Source: Heligmosomoides polygyrus polygyrus
Lineage: Eukaryota > Nematoda > Chromadorea > Rhabditida > Heligmosomidae
Reading direction: 5' to 3'
Length of the DNA stretch: 64,000 nt
NCBI GenBank assembly: GCA_947396885.1
Contig: OX377201.1
Coordinates: forward strand, 3,763,879-3,827,878
Shown: positions 1 to 12,100 of the stretch, one piece after another
Layout: each line of letters begins with the position of its first letter
Numbering within the stretch: the first letter of the stretch is position 1
Notes under the pieces: generated by a model
What the model was told of the DNA's origin: nothing
Databases searched by the model: none
What the model saw: only the letters and a program-made list of their open reading frames with translations
Made by a program: the position numbers and the translations under genes

Positions 1-159
1 ACGCAGAAGGTGCTGGTCCCGCCTGGTACAAGAACTTTGACTGCAACTAAACATCCTCCTAAACCTTTCCTATTAGTAGCAAACAAGTACTGCAACACAT
101 AACTGTGCATCAACACGTACCACATAGTAAAATGCTAGCTACTGTACAGGTCGCTTCTT

Positions 160-735
160 CACGTGCCTGATTACTGCAGCGCTCAAAAACGTCTTCATAG
201 CGCAACCAAAAAGATTTTTTCCGTAGATTATATAGAAGGAATAATGGCGAAGGCACGGTGTAAAGCCAATTATATTTTGAGGGCTTTCAAGTCGAGAAAC
301 CCGAAACTACTCTTCAAGCTTCTTACCGTGTATGTGAGGCCGCTACTGGAATAAGTAGTCGGTTGTGTTTTCTACAGAAGAGAAGCGTGATAGAAAACAT
401 TGAGTAAGTTCAGAGGAGTTTCACCCACATGTGTTGTAGAACAAGAGGGATGCCTAGACTTTTTTTTTTACAAAAAACGTCTCGAGATACTTGAAACGCA
501 TTCACTGGAATTTCGTAGGATGATATCTGATTACGTTTACATGTACAAGGTTACTACTGAAGAAAGCAATTTAGAATTGTTCGATATCTTTGAAAAACAA
601 ACTAGCAACCTAACCGGGGACCACCCTTTCGAATCATACCGGATATGTCAAACTATTCCGCTTACGCTGATTCGTTTCTTGTCAGGACCATTCATGAATG
701 GAATAAATTCGATGCTAAATTCTTGAGGTGGAAGC
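160..735 (+). pseudogene. LINE reverse transcriptase C-terminal remnant (CR1/jockey-like)
   Basis: This is the tail of a non-LTR retrotransposon polyprotein, decayed and without its catalytic RT core. One frame (163-354) reads through a stretch containing KARCKANYILRAFKSRNPK and VYVRPLLE, the pattern typical of the region after the RT thumb in CR1/jockey-type LINEs. A second frame (400-726) continues with SLEFRRMISDYVYMYKV and then a segment ending near a tryptophan-poor version of the usual LINE tail. The two parts are separated by a stop and a frameshift, so this is a pseudogene. The 5' end is truncated at or before the window start. Similar tails occur at 16090-16790 and 29795-29942. Clade assignment is by motif memory only. 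Confidence 0.7.
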
Positions 736-1822
736 GGTTGTGTTCGTTTCAGAAGCTCGTAATCGATAACTTTCAGAGAATACTCCCATAGCCAAGCTCA
801 ATACCCCAATATGCGACCTGAGATTTGTACTTTTCTTTTCCGTCCGTTCTCCGCACCTTGCTGTTGGGTCCGTTTAAATGAACCGCCTGGATAATAAAAG
901 AGTACCTTGTCGGATATTTAGCTTTTGACAAGTCTATATAGAGAATATGCAAGGCATATCTTTTTACCATATTGACCTATCATGTACAATAATCGTTCCC
1001 AACGAATAATACATCATAGTATTTGTTTCCCTACCCATGGGTTATGTAGACTGTTTATGTGTCTTTTTCCGCACTTGTTTCAAAATCCACCTTAGCTAGA
1101 GTTAAGCCTAGGAATTGCATTTATTAGACTTTAATAGTTGCGGCGATTCAGTGAATACTAGCTGACTCGATCGACCACGATTCCACGGTTACCAAACCAC
1201 AGTTCGTCACCAACGTTTATTTCAACACTCGACGGCAATCTCTAACTTGGGTAATTAAACCAACTTTATCGAGTTCATTCGCGAGTACACTATACGAAAA
1301 AATGCAATTCACTGCAGTTAAGGCTTTTTTGCGTTTTATCCAGGAAAAAATGTGATGAGGAGTACCCAAACCCAAACATGGAGTAGATGTGGAATTACTT
1401 GATGAACTGGATTTAGCAGAGCAGCAAAAAATGGTAGAACAATAAAACTTTTAAGAAAAATTTAGATTCTGCCGTGTCGCGGCAGACAGACGTGCATAAC
1501 TCCTCCTCACGGGCTTCTGTGAGCAGACGCCTCTGAGATGGAATGTAAGATAAGGCAAAATACCAGCGTCTGCTCACAGAACCCCGAGAGAAATCGTGTT
1601 TCGTCACGATATAGACCACATATGACTGAACCCAATTATTTCTCTTCTCTTGATAGGTGAAGTCATCTCCCTTTCCTCTCACTAGTATCATGCAATTTAC
1701 TGTGCATGGAATGGCTAGCTGGATCTCAAAAAAAGACAAGACCTCAGCAAACTTTTATAACTCTACCAATTGTTAGGGTTTTTATGGTCAACCAGTCTGA
1801 AGTTATAGAAGCAACAAAGGTG
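736..1822. other. No gene recognised
   Basis: I see no coding signal here on either strand. Short open frames lack recognisable motifs. The only notable site is the SL1-like sequence at 1240-1261, listed separately. Confidence 0.5.
1240..1261 (-). other. SL1 spliced-leader-like sequence (copy A)
   Basis: The minus strand matches the 22-nt nematode SL1 leader at 21 of 22 positions; the single change is near the 3' end, giving AAGTTAGAG instead of AAGTTTGAG. It is followed by ATTG rather than the GT donor that an SL RNA gene needs, so it is not a functional SL RNA gene. The preceding minus-strand bases contain GATAAAG, a motif also found just before copies C and D. Confidence 0.75.
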
Positions 1823-2129
1823 CGGTTGCAAATGTTTTAGAGAAAGTGGTAGCATCGCTATCCCTAACGACGACCGATAGTCATTTAGAAGTAATTTAAC
1901 GTCTCCAGAGGACGGATTCATTAACGACTCACAGCAACTTAACGGAGAAAATACAACCTAGATATGGTAAAATGTTTCAAATGTTTGAAATGTTTCACCA
2001 CGTCGCTTGATAAGCCGCGGTATCAGAGATCTCGGCTGTATTTTCTCCCTTAAATTGCTGTGAGTCGTTAATGAATCCGTCTTCTGGAGACGCGGTAGTC
2101 GGTAAGGATAGCTAAAATATTCGCAACCG
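1823..2129. repeat. Fold-back MITE with GGATTCATTAACGACTCAC arms
   Basis: The two ends are inverted copies of each other. The outer parts pair (CGGTTGCAAATGTTTTAG near 1823 with its reverse complement ending at 2129), and the inner arms pair too, around 1911-1960 and 2025-2090. It carries no coding capacity. The core GGATTCATYAACGAC and the inner GATAAGCCGCG segment recur at 48773-48926, and the terminal motif recurs at 60788-60950, so this is a dispersed family. Confidence 0.75.
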
Positions 2130-2162
2130 CTCGGCACGCGGCTTACAAAGGCAATTTCCAAC

Positions 2163-3333
2163 GATTTTATTAGGCTAAGTCCTTAAGTCCTTGCCGTTTT
2201 TTCACCGATTCACTGCAGATTTCACCAGCGGTCTCTTGCATAGCGCTGCATGGTTTTCGAAAGAGAAGGATTTGTTCTATCAGAACAAGTATTGCATTTC
2301 TTTTTTCATCATGAATTTTGTCAATTTTTAGGTCGTTGAAGTGAAAAGTGAAAAAGTGAAAAAGTAGCCATTTGCGCACTTGTTCTCTCCGCTTAGGTTT
2401 GCAATTTGTTGCGCAAATTTTTTATAGCATTTAAAAGACAATGTTTTGTTCTACATGAATATGGATTGGTCCTATTTTCTCACTTGCCCTTTATTGATTT
2501 TTAGGCATCAAATTAGGACGTCCGAAGGAGGAGGGTTATCTTTGCCGACAGCTCCTGCTCTGTGTTTGGACTTTTCCAGTTGGTGTTATATGTCATTCGA
2601 AAGAGAATGTCCTACTTTATAAGAATTTGTGTCGCTTTGATTGATTTCTTTTGAATGTCAACAAAATGCTGAAAAGAGAAAAATCGTCTTCACCAACAGC
2701 TCCTGCTCCTTATTCAGCCAGTGTTGCTCAGTTTTATATGACACTTAAAAGCGGGTGTCTTGCTCTAGCACAGGATATGATTTGTTCTTCGGTCGTTTAA
2801 ATTTTTGCTAGTTTTCAGGTCATCAAAATGGAGTGCCAGGTCGAAAAGGATGAGCACTTCTGGCACTTCTTCTCTTTGCTTTTAACCAGGGCTCTAGTGC
2901 GGCCAAAGCATTAAATCCTGGTTGACCGTACAAACACTATTTTCATCGCCAGTTACAATTCTGTTTCAAAATCGTTGAATATGCCCGTTTGATTAATGAT
3001 GACGGACAAGCAGGCCGGCAGCAATCGTCACTCGCTGGTTCATGATGCTCATTCATCAACCAAATTCTATAAAAAACTGCGCAAAAAATTAGAAACCTGA
3101 GCGGAGAGAACAAGTGCGCAAATGGCTACTTTATCACTTTTTCACTTTTTACTTCAACGACCTAAAAATTGAAAAATTTCATGGTAAAAAAGAAATGCAA
3201 TACATTTTCTGATAGGGAAAATCATTCTCTTTCGAAAGCCATGCAGCGCTATGCAGGAGACCGCCGGCGAAATCTGCAGTGAATCGTTGAAAAAAAAACG
3301 GCGGGGACTTATAGGACAACCTAATAAAATTTC
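2163..3333. repeat. Long-arm fold-back element
   Basis: About 275 bp at the left (2163-2440) is repeated in inverted orientation at the right (3060-3333), enclosing about 620 bp. The termini read TTTTATTAGG followed by a GTCC-rich stretch on both sides, reminiscent of mariner termini that begin TTAGGTTGTCC. The interior seems to contain degenerate direct repeats of the arm sequence, sharing CGAAAGAGAA and GCTCCTGCTC motifs, each roughly 220 bp. No transposase is visible, so this would be a non-autonomous element. Confidence 0.75.
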
Positions 3334-3865
3334 GATAAAAGCAATCAAGTCAAGTGTGGCTCACTGTTACGAAACACTTTGTCTTTTGGGCGCTTTTTCG
3401 TCTTTTACAAACTACGACTTTTACGAGCACGATGGTCGTCCTTTCGGTTCGCCCCGTTGTTCACCATGACGAGCTATTAGGATGTTATAAATAATTATAA
3501 ATGTCGTTTTTGCTCAAAAAGAAATTTCGCTACGAGAAAAGAATGACCAAACCTTGATACAAGAGATGATCTCCATTATTATCAATGACGTCAATGTCCA
3601 CGCAAAGAATGGATGCCTTTCTTGAAGAACTCTTGTAGCTGGGAAGACTCGAAGAAGTTGGGCACTCAAATTTCGACTTCGTCATGGTTTTTAAACTCTT
3701 TCTCCGCCAAGGCGTGATGCATCGACCAGAAAATGTGGTACTCTAGAGATAGAGCAAGGTGTATTCTATAAGGCAGGTGATGCAGAAGTTCCCAGTCCAT
3801 CTCCTCAGTTTCTGCAGCGTGATCTTGCGACGAGGAATTTCACAGTTGCTGTGTTCACTCCCTGT
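3334..3865. other. No gene recognised
   Basis: Short frames only. The right part may belong to the Penelope-like element that follows, but I see no RT motif to support that. Confidence 0.4.
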
Positions 3866-3869
3866 TGAC

Positions 3870-4490
3870 TGCAGTTGTGCCCTTACAATACATAGTTCTT
3901 GAGAGAGAAGGGCTCTTGCAGTGCGCGTAATGGAACATCTATTTAGTGAACGACATGGATTGTTAACCAGTCCACTTAGAAAGCAGGATTGATGCGCATA
4001 ACGGGAATGACTTTGAGGTGAAATGTACCATCTTGGCCGTTGTAGGAGACATTTCGGTAAGGAGAGCGTTGGAGGCATTCTGGATTTTCACAAGAAATCC
4101 AGTAATGAACAACCGAAATGAGTGTCTATCTGTTATGAGTGACTTTCTGCCGTTCCTGTCTCATTGTGAACTGTAGAAGAACGGTAGACGACAGTGGTGC
4201 GCAGAATGCCCCATTCGTCCCTACTGGCTAACTAACGTGGGCGAACATCAGCTATTACGGTGAATCCAATTGGTGAGTTCGTTTCTCCCACTTGGCCCCT
4301 CTTTCTGTACTCATCGAGTAGTTCCCAAATGATAGGGTAGTTAAGGCGCTTGATGGAGTAGAGCGCAAATAAACTAATGAACCACGTGCAGGCCCCTAAT
4401 GTTGGCACAAAAAAGTTAACTGACTAACAACTTACAGATTTGAAGAAGAGAAGTTTGAGGTTATTGACGGCAAGCTAATATTTTAGTGTT
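3870..4490 (+). mobile_element. Penelope-like element 3' remnant (GIY-YIG tail and 3' UTR)
   Basis: This is the 3' part of a Penelope-like retroelement, a class whose RT is followed by a GIY-YIG endonuclease. The plus strand encodes broken pieces of the C-terminal half of that endonuclease: RVMEH, a region with FEVKCTILAVVG, then RRALEAFWIFTRNP and NRNECLSVMSDFLPF, ending in CEL and a stop. It aligns closely with the better copy at 36840-37208. The homology runs on through a shared non-coding tail (GGCTAACT, then TTAAGGCGCTTGATG) to about 4490. The 5' end is truncated and frameshifted. Confidence 0.75.
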
Positions 4491-5023
4491 TCTGCGTCAG
4501 CCTCTGGTCATGCAGTTGCGGAGATTTCGGATATAAGAGTTTATAGCTTTTTTAAACGCAGCGGTAATATGATCACCGTATATGCAGTAATCGCCACCCG
4601 CTGCATGGCGTGAGTGAGTCGGAAATTGTGTTTGCAGAGATGCATTAAGTGTTGTTATTTGTTGGCCGTTTGCTGAAATTCTAGGCAGGGCAGTTTTTCT
4701 GTGTTCCGAATCTACCGCTTGTTGATCTCCTTCGTATTTGGACGACTTGAGGACGTCATGACATTACTGCTGTGAGACAGTGGTTGACGCGGAAGCGAAG
4801 GATTCTATCCAAACAGATTCCTCGAATGTCATTTGCTGAGAGTGACTGTGGTGAACTGGGCGCCGAGTCGTATGGTGCTTGATTGCTTACCTTGGCTTGC
4901 ATGAAGTATCTGCTTCTAAAGATTTAGCAATACGCCTCCGTCTTTATTGGCGGACTTCTGAGTCAATTTTGAAGCGTCTGTTTAAGGCTGATTTTTATGC
5001 TTTTGGTTTTTTTGGGTTGTAAA
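4491..5023. other. No gene recognised
   Basis: Non-coding sequence with no motif I can name on either strand. Confidence 0.4.
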
Positions 5024-5425
5024 TACCATTTTGCCGTCGAAATGGACACTTTTCTAAGCTGGCCTATGAACTTTGAAATCAAATTGAATGTCTTCCAAAT
5101 TGAAACAAGCTCGTTACAGGTTAAACTACAGACTCTCCAAGATGGTTAGAATAACTTTTTTTCAGCGAAGATTTAATACAACATTTTTAGATTTTTTTAC
5201 TTCAGCTGCCCGAATGAGTGCAATACTTTGATAAAATTTCTATTTTATAGGAAAAACAAGGTTTTGCTGCGTTTTAAAACGAAAATTAAATTTTTGTTTT
5301 AAAACGCAGCAAAACAGAAGTCATACAGTGCATTATAAGACCAGATTGCGCCATGCGCTCGTAAAGCTCGTCGCGATTTTTGTTTGATTGATAGTGTAAA
5401 TGCTGCTTTCCGAAAGCATACTAAG
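5024..5425. repeat. Half copy of the TTGGACA-type MITE
   Basis: It begins TACCATTTTGCCGTCG and shows the left-arm order seen in the complete copy at 59469-60338: CAAATTGAATGTCTTCC, then ACAGACTCTCC, then ATTGCGCCATGC. The right arm is absent; at about 5425 the sequence switches to a reversed LINE fragment. A local hairpin of about 22 bp per arm (GTTTTGCTGCGTTTTAAAAC and its complement) lies near 5260-5320. Confidence 0.7.
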
Positions 5426-6632
5426 TACGGACAGCAGGCAGATCGGGCGATAGTTGCCAATGTCGTGCACGTCTCCCTTCTTGTACAGCAAGACGGTCTT
5501 GCTGGTCTTCCACTTAGATGGAACCTTGCACTCCAACAGGTACCGCGAGAATAGCCGCGCCAGGGTGTTGATGAGCGCTGGCGGGAGGTTCTTCAGGTGT
5601 TCGGGTCTGATCCTGATGGGACCGGATGCTGTAGGCTTCTTCACCGACGAGATGGCGTGTCGGATCTCGGAAGAGAGAACAGAGGGAACGACGTATCCAT
5701 CCTGCGGAAGGTGGCGTGGAGGCAGGTGGACGTGGCTATCGAAGAGATCGGAGCAGAAGTCGTGGATGACCTTCTCCATGGTCCTTATGGAAGAGGTGAC
5801 AGTTCCTCAGGACGACGGAGATCGGTCATCTTGGTCTTGAAGTTAAGGAAGTTCCGGCGGGCGTTGCGAATGCTCAAACCTGCCTTTGCAGCTTCAGCCA
5901 ACAATTCCGCCCTTCTCTCCTTAAGATCCTCCTTTATCTCCACTCTGCATACCTTGGCAAGCTCAGTTGGTAGTTGCCCGACGCTCGTGCTGCTCCATGC
6001 TGTCCTATCAGCTCGAGAGTTTTCGGAGACAGATGTCTCTTGGTGGTCTTCAAGCTCTCGGCTTCGTTTGCACTATCGCGGAGATAGTGCACGAAGCGGT
6101 CGTATTCCTCATCGACGTTGCCCATGACGGCATCTTCCCAAAGGCCGACAAGAGAGGTGTAGAGATCCCAGTTGATGGTCGTTCTGGGATTCCTCTTCTT
6201 GAACTTCGCGGCCTTTTCTCCTTGACGCGCAAAGCGAAACCTCGCGAGGCGGTGGTCCAATCCCGTGTAGAACTTGGGGACAACGGAGACGTCGGTCAGG
6301 CAATACTTACGATTGAAGATGATGTGGCCGATCTCGTTGTGGAACTGGCCACCGGGGGATTCCCAAGTCCATCGTAGGGAGGGAGGCTTCTGGAACTGTG
6401 AGTTTCCATGGATGGTCTTGGTCGACATGATAAACTCAGACAACCTTTCACCTTGCTCGTTCCACTCCAAACCGTGGATTCCGATGTGAAATTCTTCCGG
6501 CGGTCTCCGTGGCCCGATCTTCGCGTTGAAGTCGCCGACCATCGCGCTTGCAGAATGCGTGGTCTTCCTTATAGAACTTCTCCAGCTCCACGTAGAAGGC
6601 TTCGACCTCTTCGTCGTCGTAGTCGGATGTTG
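5425..6632 (-). pseudogene. RTE-type LINE fragment, reversed, truncated at both ends
   Basis: The minus strand is close to the full-length LINE at 9174-12605. It runs from the middle of the endonuclease (VGDFNAKIG visible near 6540) through the linker to the start of the RT domain ([14 protein letters not shown] near 5450). The frame changes between 5779 and 5934, so the ORF is broken. The 5' end stops at about 6632 next to a mariner remnant, and the 3' end stops at about 5425 against a MITE half. No LINE 3' terminus is present, so it was probably cut by later rearrangement rather than by ordinary 5' truncation alone. Confidence 0.9.
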
Positions 6633-6637
6633 AACTA

Positions 6638-7851
6638 CAATACTTTCTAAAATCTTATTGGATTTAGTCAGAATAAGCAGCAATCGAGTCAGCACGCGTT
6701 TGCCAACGGAACGCTAGTCGACTTATTCCATCAGCGAACAAATTAGGTGGTCCAGATACGGCGAAATCCACGAAAGCTGTTTTGGCTTGGTCCTGATTGG
6801 TGAAGGTTTTACCAGCGAGAGAGGTCTAAAAGAGCTTGGAAAGCTGATGCTCGGTTGGGGAAAGGTCTGGAGAATACGGAAGGTGAGGCAGAACTTCAAT
6901 CCTTAACTCGTTTCGATTTTCGAATAGTGATTTGTGAAAAGTGTAGGCTGCGTTATCGTGCGAAAGAATCGGGTCTCTTCTGTGGACCAATGCTGGCTGA
7001 AGTTGACGCAATTTTCGGTGCATGTCCACGATTTCTTTACAATAGGAGGTTACTGTGATCGTTTGGCTTGAGGCCAAAAAGTTGTGGATCACACCATCCG
7101 CCGACCAACACACAGTGACCACTACCTTTTTTGGTGGAGATTCACATATGGAAAATCGTTAGTCGTCCAACCACTGTCCGGAACATCTCCTGTTTTCATA
7201 CAGAATCCACGTTTCATCACAAGTGATTATTCGATCCAAAAACGGGTCAGTTTTGTTGTGTAAAAGTAGAGAAGAACAAATCTCGAAACGTGACAATCCT
7301 GGCCACTCACTCAACTCATGGGGCACCCAATTTCAGAGCTTTTTCACCTTCGCAAGGCTTTTTGAAGCACCCGCAACAGCAGTTTTGCTGACGGCTAGCT
7401 CTTCCGCGAACTGTTCGGGATGGTTCAGTTTCCATCAATTCCTTCAGCTCGTCGTCCAGGAGTGCACTAGGTCGACCGCTACGGGGGTCATCTTCGATGC
7501 TAAAATCTTCGGTCCGAAATTTACTGAGCCACTGGCGCACAGTGCCTTCTCCAGCACCATTAGGCCCCGACACTCGATTGATTTGTCAAGCTGTCTCTGT
7601 GGATTACTGTGGATTGCCCCAATTTGAAGTCAAAATGAAATATCATTCGGAATTGCTCCTTCCACATTCTTCAATAAGCCCTTCAAGAACAGGAATATAC
7701 AGCAACGTTGAATCATAAGTTATTTAGTCAGATAGAGCGAGAAATTCTGTACAGAATGTAGCATTAATGCTAACGCAAGTTGAGTTTTTACTTAATAATG
7801 GACGAATGAAAAATGGTGACACAAAACGCTGAGAGCTTTCCGGACAACCTA
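6638..7851 (-). mobile_element. Decayed mariner element (TAGGTTGTCCGG family)
   Basis: A cut-and-paste mariner copy with its transposase on the minus strand. The right terminus (7851) reads as TAGGTTGTCCGGAAAGCTC on the minus strand. The opposite terminus is missing about 45 bp compared with the related copy at 37904-39581. Minus-strand frames show the HTH region (7573-7316, VRQWLSKFRTEDFSIEDDP), then ITCDETWILY, HDNA, and PYSPDLSPTEHQL. The third catalytic position, normally D in mariners, is E here. Several frameshifts and a stop interrupt the frame, so it is inactive. Confidence 0.88.
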
Positions 7852-8897
7852 TTAAATAATATGATCCCTTCACCATAATAAGCAGACTTTGCTCTAAGTA
7901 GGAAAAGAAGCACTTCTCCTTAGCTAAAGTGGCCCTTAGAAGAGCCTCTTGTACTGGCAAGCTATGAAGGCGTTTGATTTGTTATGACAGGCCGGGTGTT
8001 TGTTTTTATGTTTGCTGTGCCTCAGTGAACCAGATAATCACACGGAGATTTTACAGCTACGTTAGGGGTCGTGGGCTGTGTTGGGTGTGTTTGAATATAC
8101 CTGCTACAGATTGGATTTCTTCACGAATGTTGGAAGCGTGGCGTAACCTGAAAAGATGATATTCATCAGCTGACACTTGTCAGTTTTTCACAATTCCTCG
8201 TAGCAAAAACAAGACACGTCGCTCTCATTGCATATATAAATAGAGAAACTGCTCTGTATATTCACCACGTATTTATTGCTTAGTCCTTCGCTATGGATTC
8301 GTGACTCACCCTTCTTCCATGTTATCTCAGCGCTACCTCTGACTTAGCAGATAATCCATAGCGATCTTTGCTGCAAAACGAAATGTCAATCTGAGACAAA
8401 TCCTCGATTTGGAAGAAATCCCTACCGACAACAGCATCTTACTTCCTCTAAACACGTACGATCACCAAAGATGTGCGGTGGAAGCACCGGTGATGCGAGA
8501 TTCAGAAGGCAAATAGGCTAGCCTGTCTAGGCGTCGTTGTCCGCAATACGACTGAGCTGCAGCTACGAACTGACCAAGAAACAGTGTGTCTACAGCAAGC
8601 GCCCACATGTGAACGTTGCGATTGTTACTTTTTCAATATTAATATTTATGCAGTCATCAGGCCGTTCTGCTGAAAAACCACCTCCTTCAGAGCTTCATGG
8701 AAAGTAGTTTGTTTGTTTACTTATTTGTTTATCCGTGGTGTGGTGCCCTTCTATTGGAAAAAAACGTAGAAAAAAACGCAGATCTTCAGCAAAAAAGCAA
8801 CAATGTAGAAAACTAAGAAAATCTAAGTAGACGTAACCACAGAGAGTAAGAAACTGTAAAATTCAATCCAACCAGGAAGAGGGACATCGACCTATGA
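7852..8897. other. No gene recognised
   Basis: No coding or repeat structure that I can support. It separates one mariner from the mariner that starts at 8898. Confidence 0.4.
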
Positions 8898-9173
8898 TTA
8901 GGTTGTCCCCACATGGAATGTCGCACACTTAGTGATCTTCTTTCCACAGTTGTTCGCATTAGGTTGTGGGCTCGTCTAGGGTCAGTTTTCGCGGCGTTTC
9001 ATCTTCTACATTTTCTAGTTTTCCTATATCATTCCCTCATCGGTTCTTCAGACTACAACGGACCAGAAAATGATTGTGCGCGTGTGCCTGCTCTACGAGT
9101 TCAAATTGGAGAAATCCGCTGCGCTATCTCATCGTTCATTGGTAGCTGCATTTGGAGAAGATGTCGTTTTCAA

Positions 9174-12100
9174 CCACGGATCTCCCTCGATAGAGAGCCT
9201 TCGGGCTCTCTTGTTAAGAGGGATCTCGGGCCGCTTGTCGCAGGGCCACGTGGCGCGTCCCCGGGTGGTGGATAGGGGAATTAAACGCGAACCAAATGCG
9301 ACCGTGTACTGCCCAGAGACGCAGGTGGGATGCAGGGGATGGACTCCTTGCTCCTGCTGTGTCGGGTCGATGCGTTCCTTGTGCGTGGGAGCGGCATGTT
9401 CGTGCACAGTGTGCGTGGATGTGTCCGTGACTGTGCGGATTGTAACTGTGTCGGCTCGGCCAAAAGCTTGCACTCGGTAGACTGGGAGTACATGTAAGGC
9501 GATTCGAGGCCGCCTTAAGTCTCGCCCCGTCCCTTCGGGCAGTCTGGCTGGCTGCCCGGAGTTCTTCGCCCGCACGACAGAGCCCGACTAGCTACCCGTG
9601 TGTACTCAAGTCAAAAACAGCAGCACTAAAGGGCCTCATTCCCCTGACCCCGAAAGAGCCCCCATTTCTGCAGCGATGGGAAGGACGAGTACGGAGAGGC
9701 TGCTAAAATCTCAGGGCCCAACTAGGCTGCGCAAATTGAGAAGGACTAGGATGACGATCTGTACTTACAACGCCCGCACGCTTGCATCAGAAGCATCCGT
9801 CGAGGACCTGATGATGCAAGCCAGGAAGATCAAGTACGACGTCATCGGACTGACCGAGACGAGAAGACACCACCCCCTGCACGCCGCCTACGACTCCGGA
9901 GAAGAACTGTTCCTCGGAACATGCGACAGCAGAGGAGTAGGCGGCGTTGGTGTCCTCGTCAACACGCACTTGGCCATGAACATCGATTCGTACGAGTCTC
10001 TGACAAGCCGAATCGGACGTCTGCGACTGAAGCGATGTGGTTCCGTGCCAGCTTTGACTGTATTCGTCGCGTATGCCCCAACATCCGACTACGACGACGA
10101 AGAGGTCGAAGCCTTCTACGTGGAGCTGGAGAAGTTCTATAAGGAAGATCACACCTTCTACAAGGTGATCGTCGGCGACTTCAACGCCAAAATCGGACCG
10201 CGAAGGTCGCCGGAAGAACTTCACATCGGAACCCACGGTTTGGAGTGGAACGAGCAAGGTGAAAGGCTGTCTGAGTTTATCATGTCGACCAAGACCATCC
10301 ATGGAAACTCGCAGTTCCAGAAGCCTCCCTCCCTACGATGGACCTGGGAATCTCCCGGTGGCCAGTTCCACAACGAGATCGACCACATCATCTTCAACCG
10401 CAAATATTGCCTGACCGACGTCTCCGTTGTCCCCAAGTTCTACACGGGATCGGACCACCGCCTCCTTCGCGCAAGGTTTCGCTTTTCGCGTCAAGGAGAG
10501 AAGGCCGCGAAGTTCAAGAAGAGGAGTCCCAGAACGACCATCAACTGGGACCTCTACACCTCTCTTGCCGGTCTTTGGGAAGATGCCGTCATGGACAACG
10601 TCGACGAGGAATACGACCGCTTCGTGCACCATCTCCACGATAGTGCTAAGGGAGCCGAGAGCTTGAAGACCACCAAGAGACGCCTGTCTCCGGAAACTCT
10701 CGAGCTGATACGCCAGCGTGGAGCAGCACGAGCGTCAGGCAACTACCAACTGACGTCCGAGCTTGCGAAGCTATGCAGAGAGGCGATAAAGGAGGATCTT
10801 AAGGAGAGAAGGGCGGAAGTGTTGGCTGAAGCAGCAGAGGCAGGGCTGAGCATCCGCAATGCCCGCCGGAACTTCGCCAACTTCAAGACCAAGATGACAG
10901 CTCTCCGACGTCCCGACGGAACCGTCACCTCTTCCAGAAGGACCATGGAGAAAGTCATCCACGACTTCTACTCCGATCTCTTCGATAGCCACGTCCACCT
11001 GCCCCCATGCCATCTTCCGCAGGATGGATACGTCGTCCCCTCTGTTCTCTCTTCCGAAATCCGACACGCCATCTCGTCGGTGAAGAAACGTACAGCACCC
11101 GGTTCTGACAGGATCAGACCCGAACACCTGAAGAACCTCCCGCCTACGCTCATCAACACCCTGGCGCGGCTCTTCACACGTTACCTGTCGGAGTGCAAGG
11201 TTCCATCTCAGTGGAAGACCAGCAGAACCGTCTTGCTGTACAAGAAGGGAGACGTGCACGACATTGGCAACTATCGCCCGATCTGCCTGTTGTCCGTAGT
11301 CTACAAGCTGTTCACTCGAGTTATCCTGAATAGGATTAGCAGAACGCTGGACGAAGGACAGCCATGCGAACAAGCAGGATTTCGGAGAGGATTCAGCACG
11401 ATCGACCACATACACACCATTACGAAGCTCATCGAAGTGTCGCGAGAGTACAAGCTGCCGCTGTGCCTTACGTTCATCGACCTGAAGAAGGCATTCGACT
11501 CTGTCGAAACTGAAGCGTTCATCGAAGCCCTGCTCACTCAGGGCGTTCCTACTCAGTACATCAGAGTCCTTCGAGAGCTGTACAGTGGATTCACGACCAA
11601 GATCTCACCATTCTACAACGACGTCGTCGTCGACGTGAAGAGAGGGGTTCGGCAAGGGGATACCATATCCCCGAAGCTCTTCAGCGCCACCCTCGAAAAC
11701 GTCATGCGCGAACTAGAATGGGAAGACATGGGAGTGAAGGTCGACGGCCGGCAACTACATCATCTTCGCTTCGCTGACGACATCGTGCTCATAACACCGA
11801 GCATCAGCCAGGCGGAGCGAATGCTGGCCGACTTCGATCGTGTATGTGGAAGCGTTGGACTGCAGCTGAATCTTACGAAGACGATGTTCATGAGGAACGG
11901 ATGGGTTTCTGATGCCCCATTCTCGCTCAACGGAACGAACATCTCCGAATGCTCCAGCTATGTGTATCTGGGTCGCGAAGTCAACATGGCCAACGACCTA
12001 GCACCAGAGCTGAGCAGGAGGAAAAGAGCGGCTTGGGGAGCTTTCAAGAGCGTCGAAGAAGTCGCGAAGAAGACGAAGAACGTCCGACTCCGTGCCCACC

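Noticed and set aside
1240..1261. Functional SL RNA gene at the SL1-like site
   Set aside because: No GT donor follows the leader and no Sm-site-like or SL RNA body sequence is visible.
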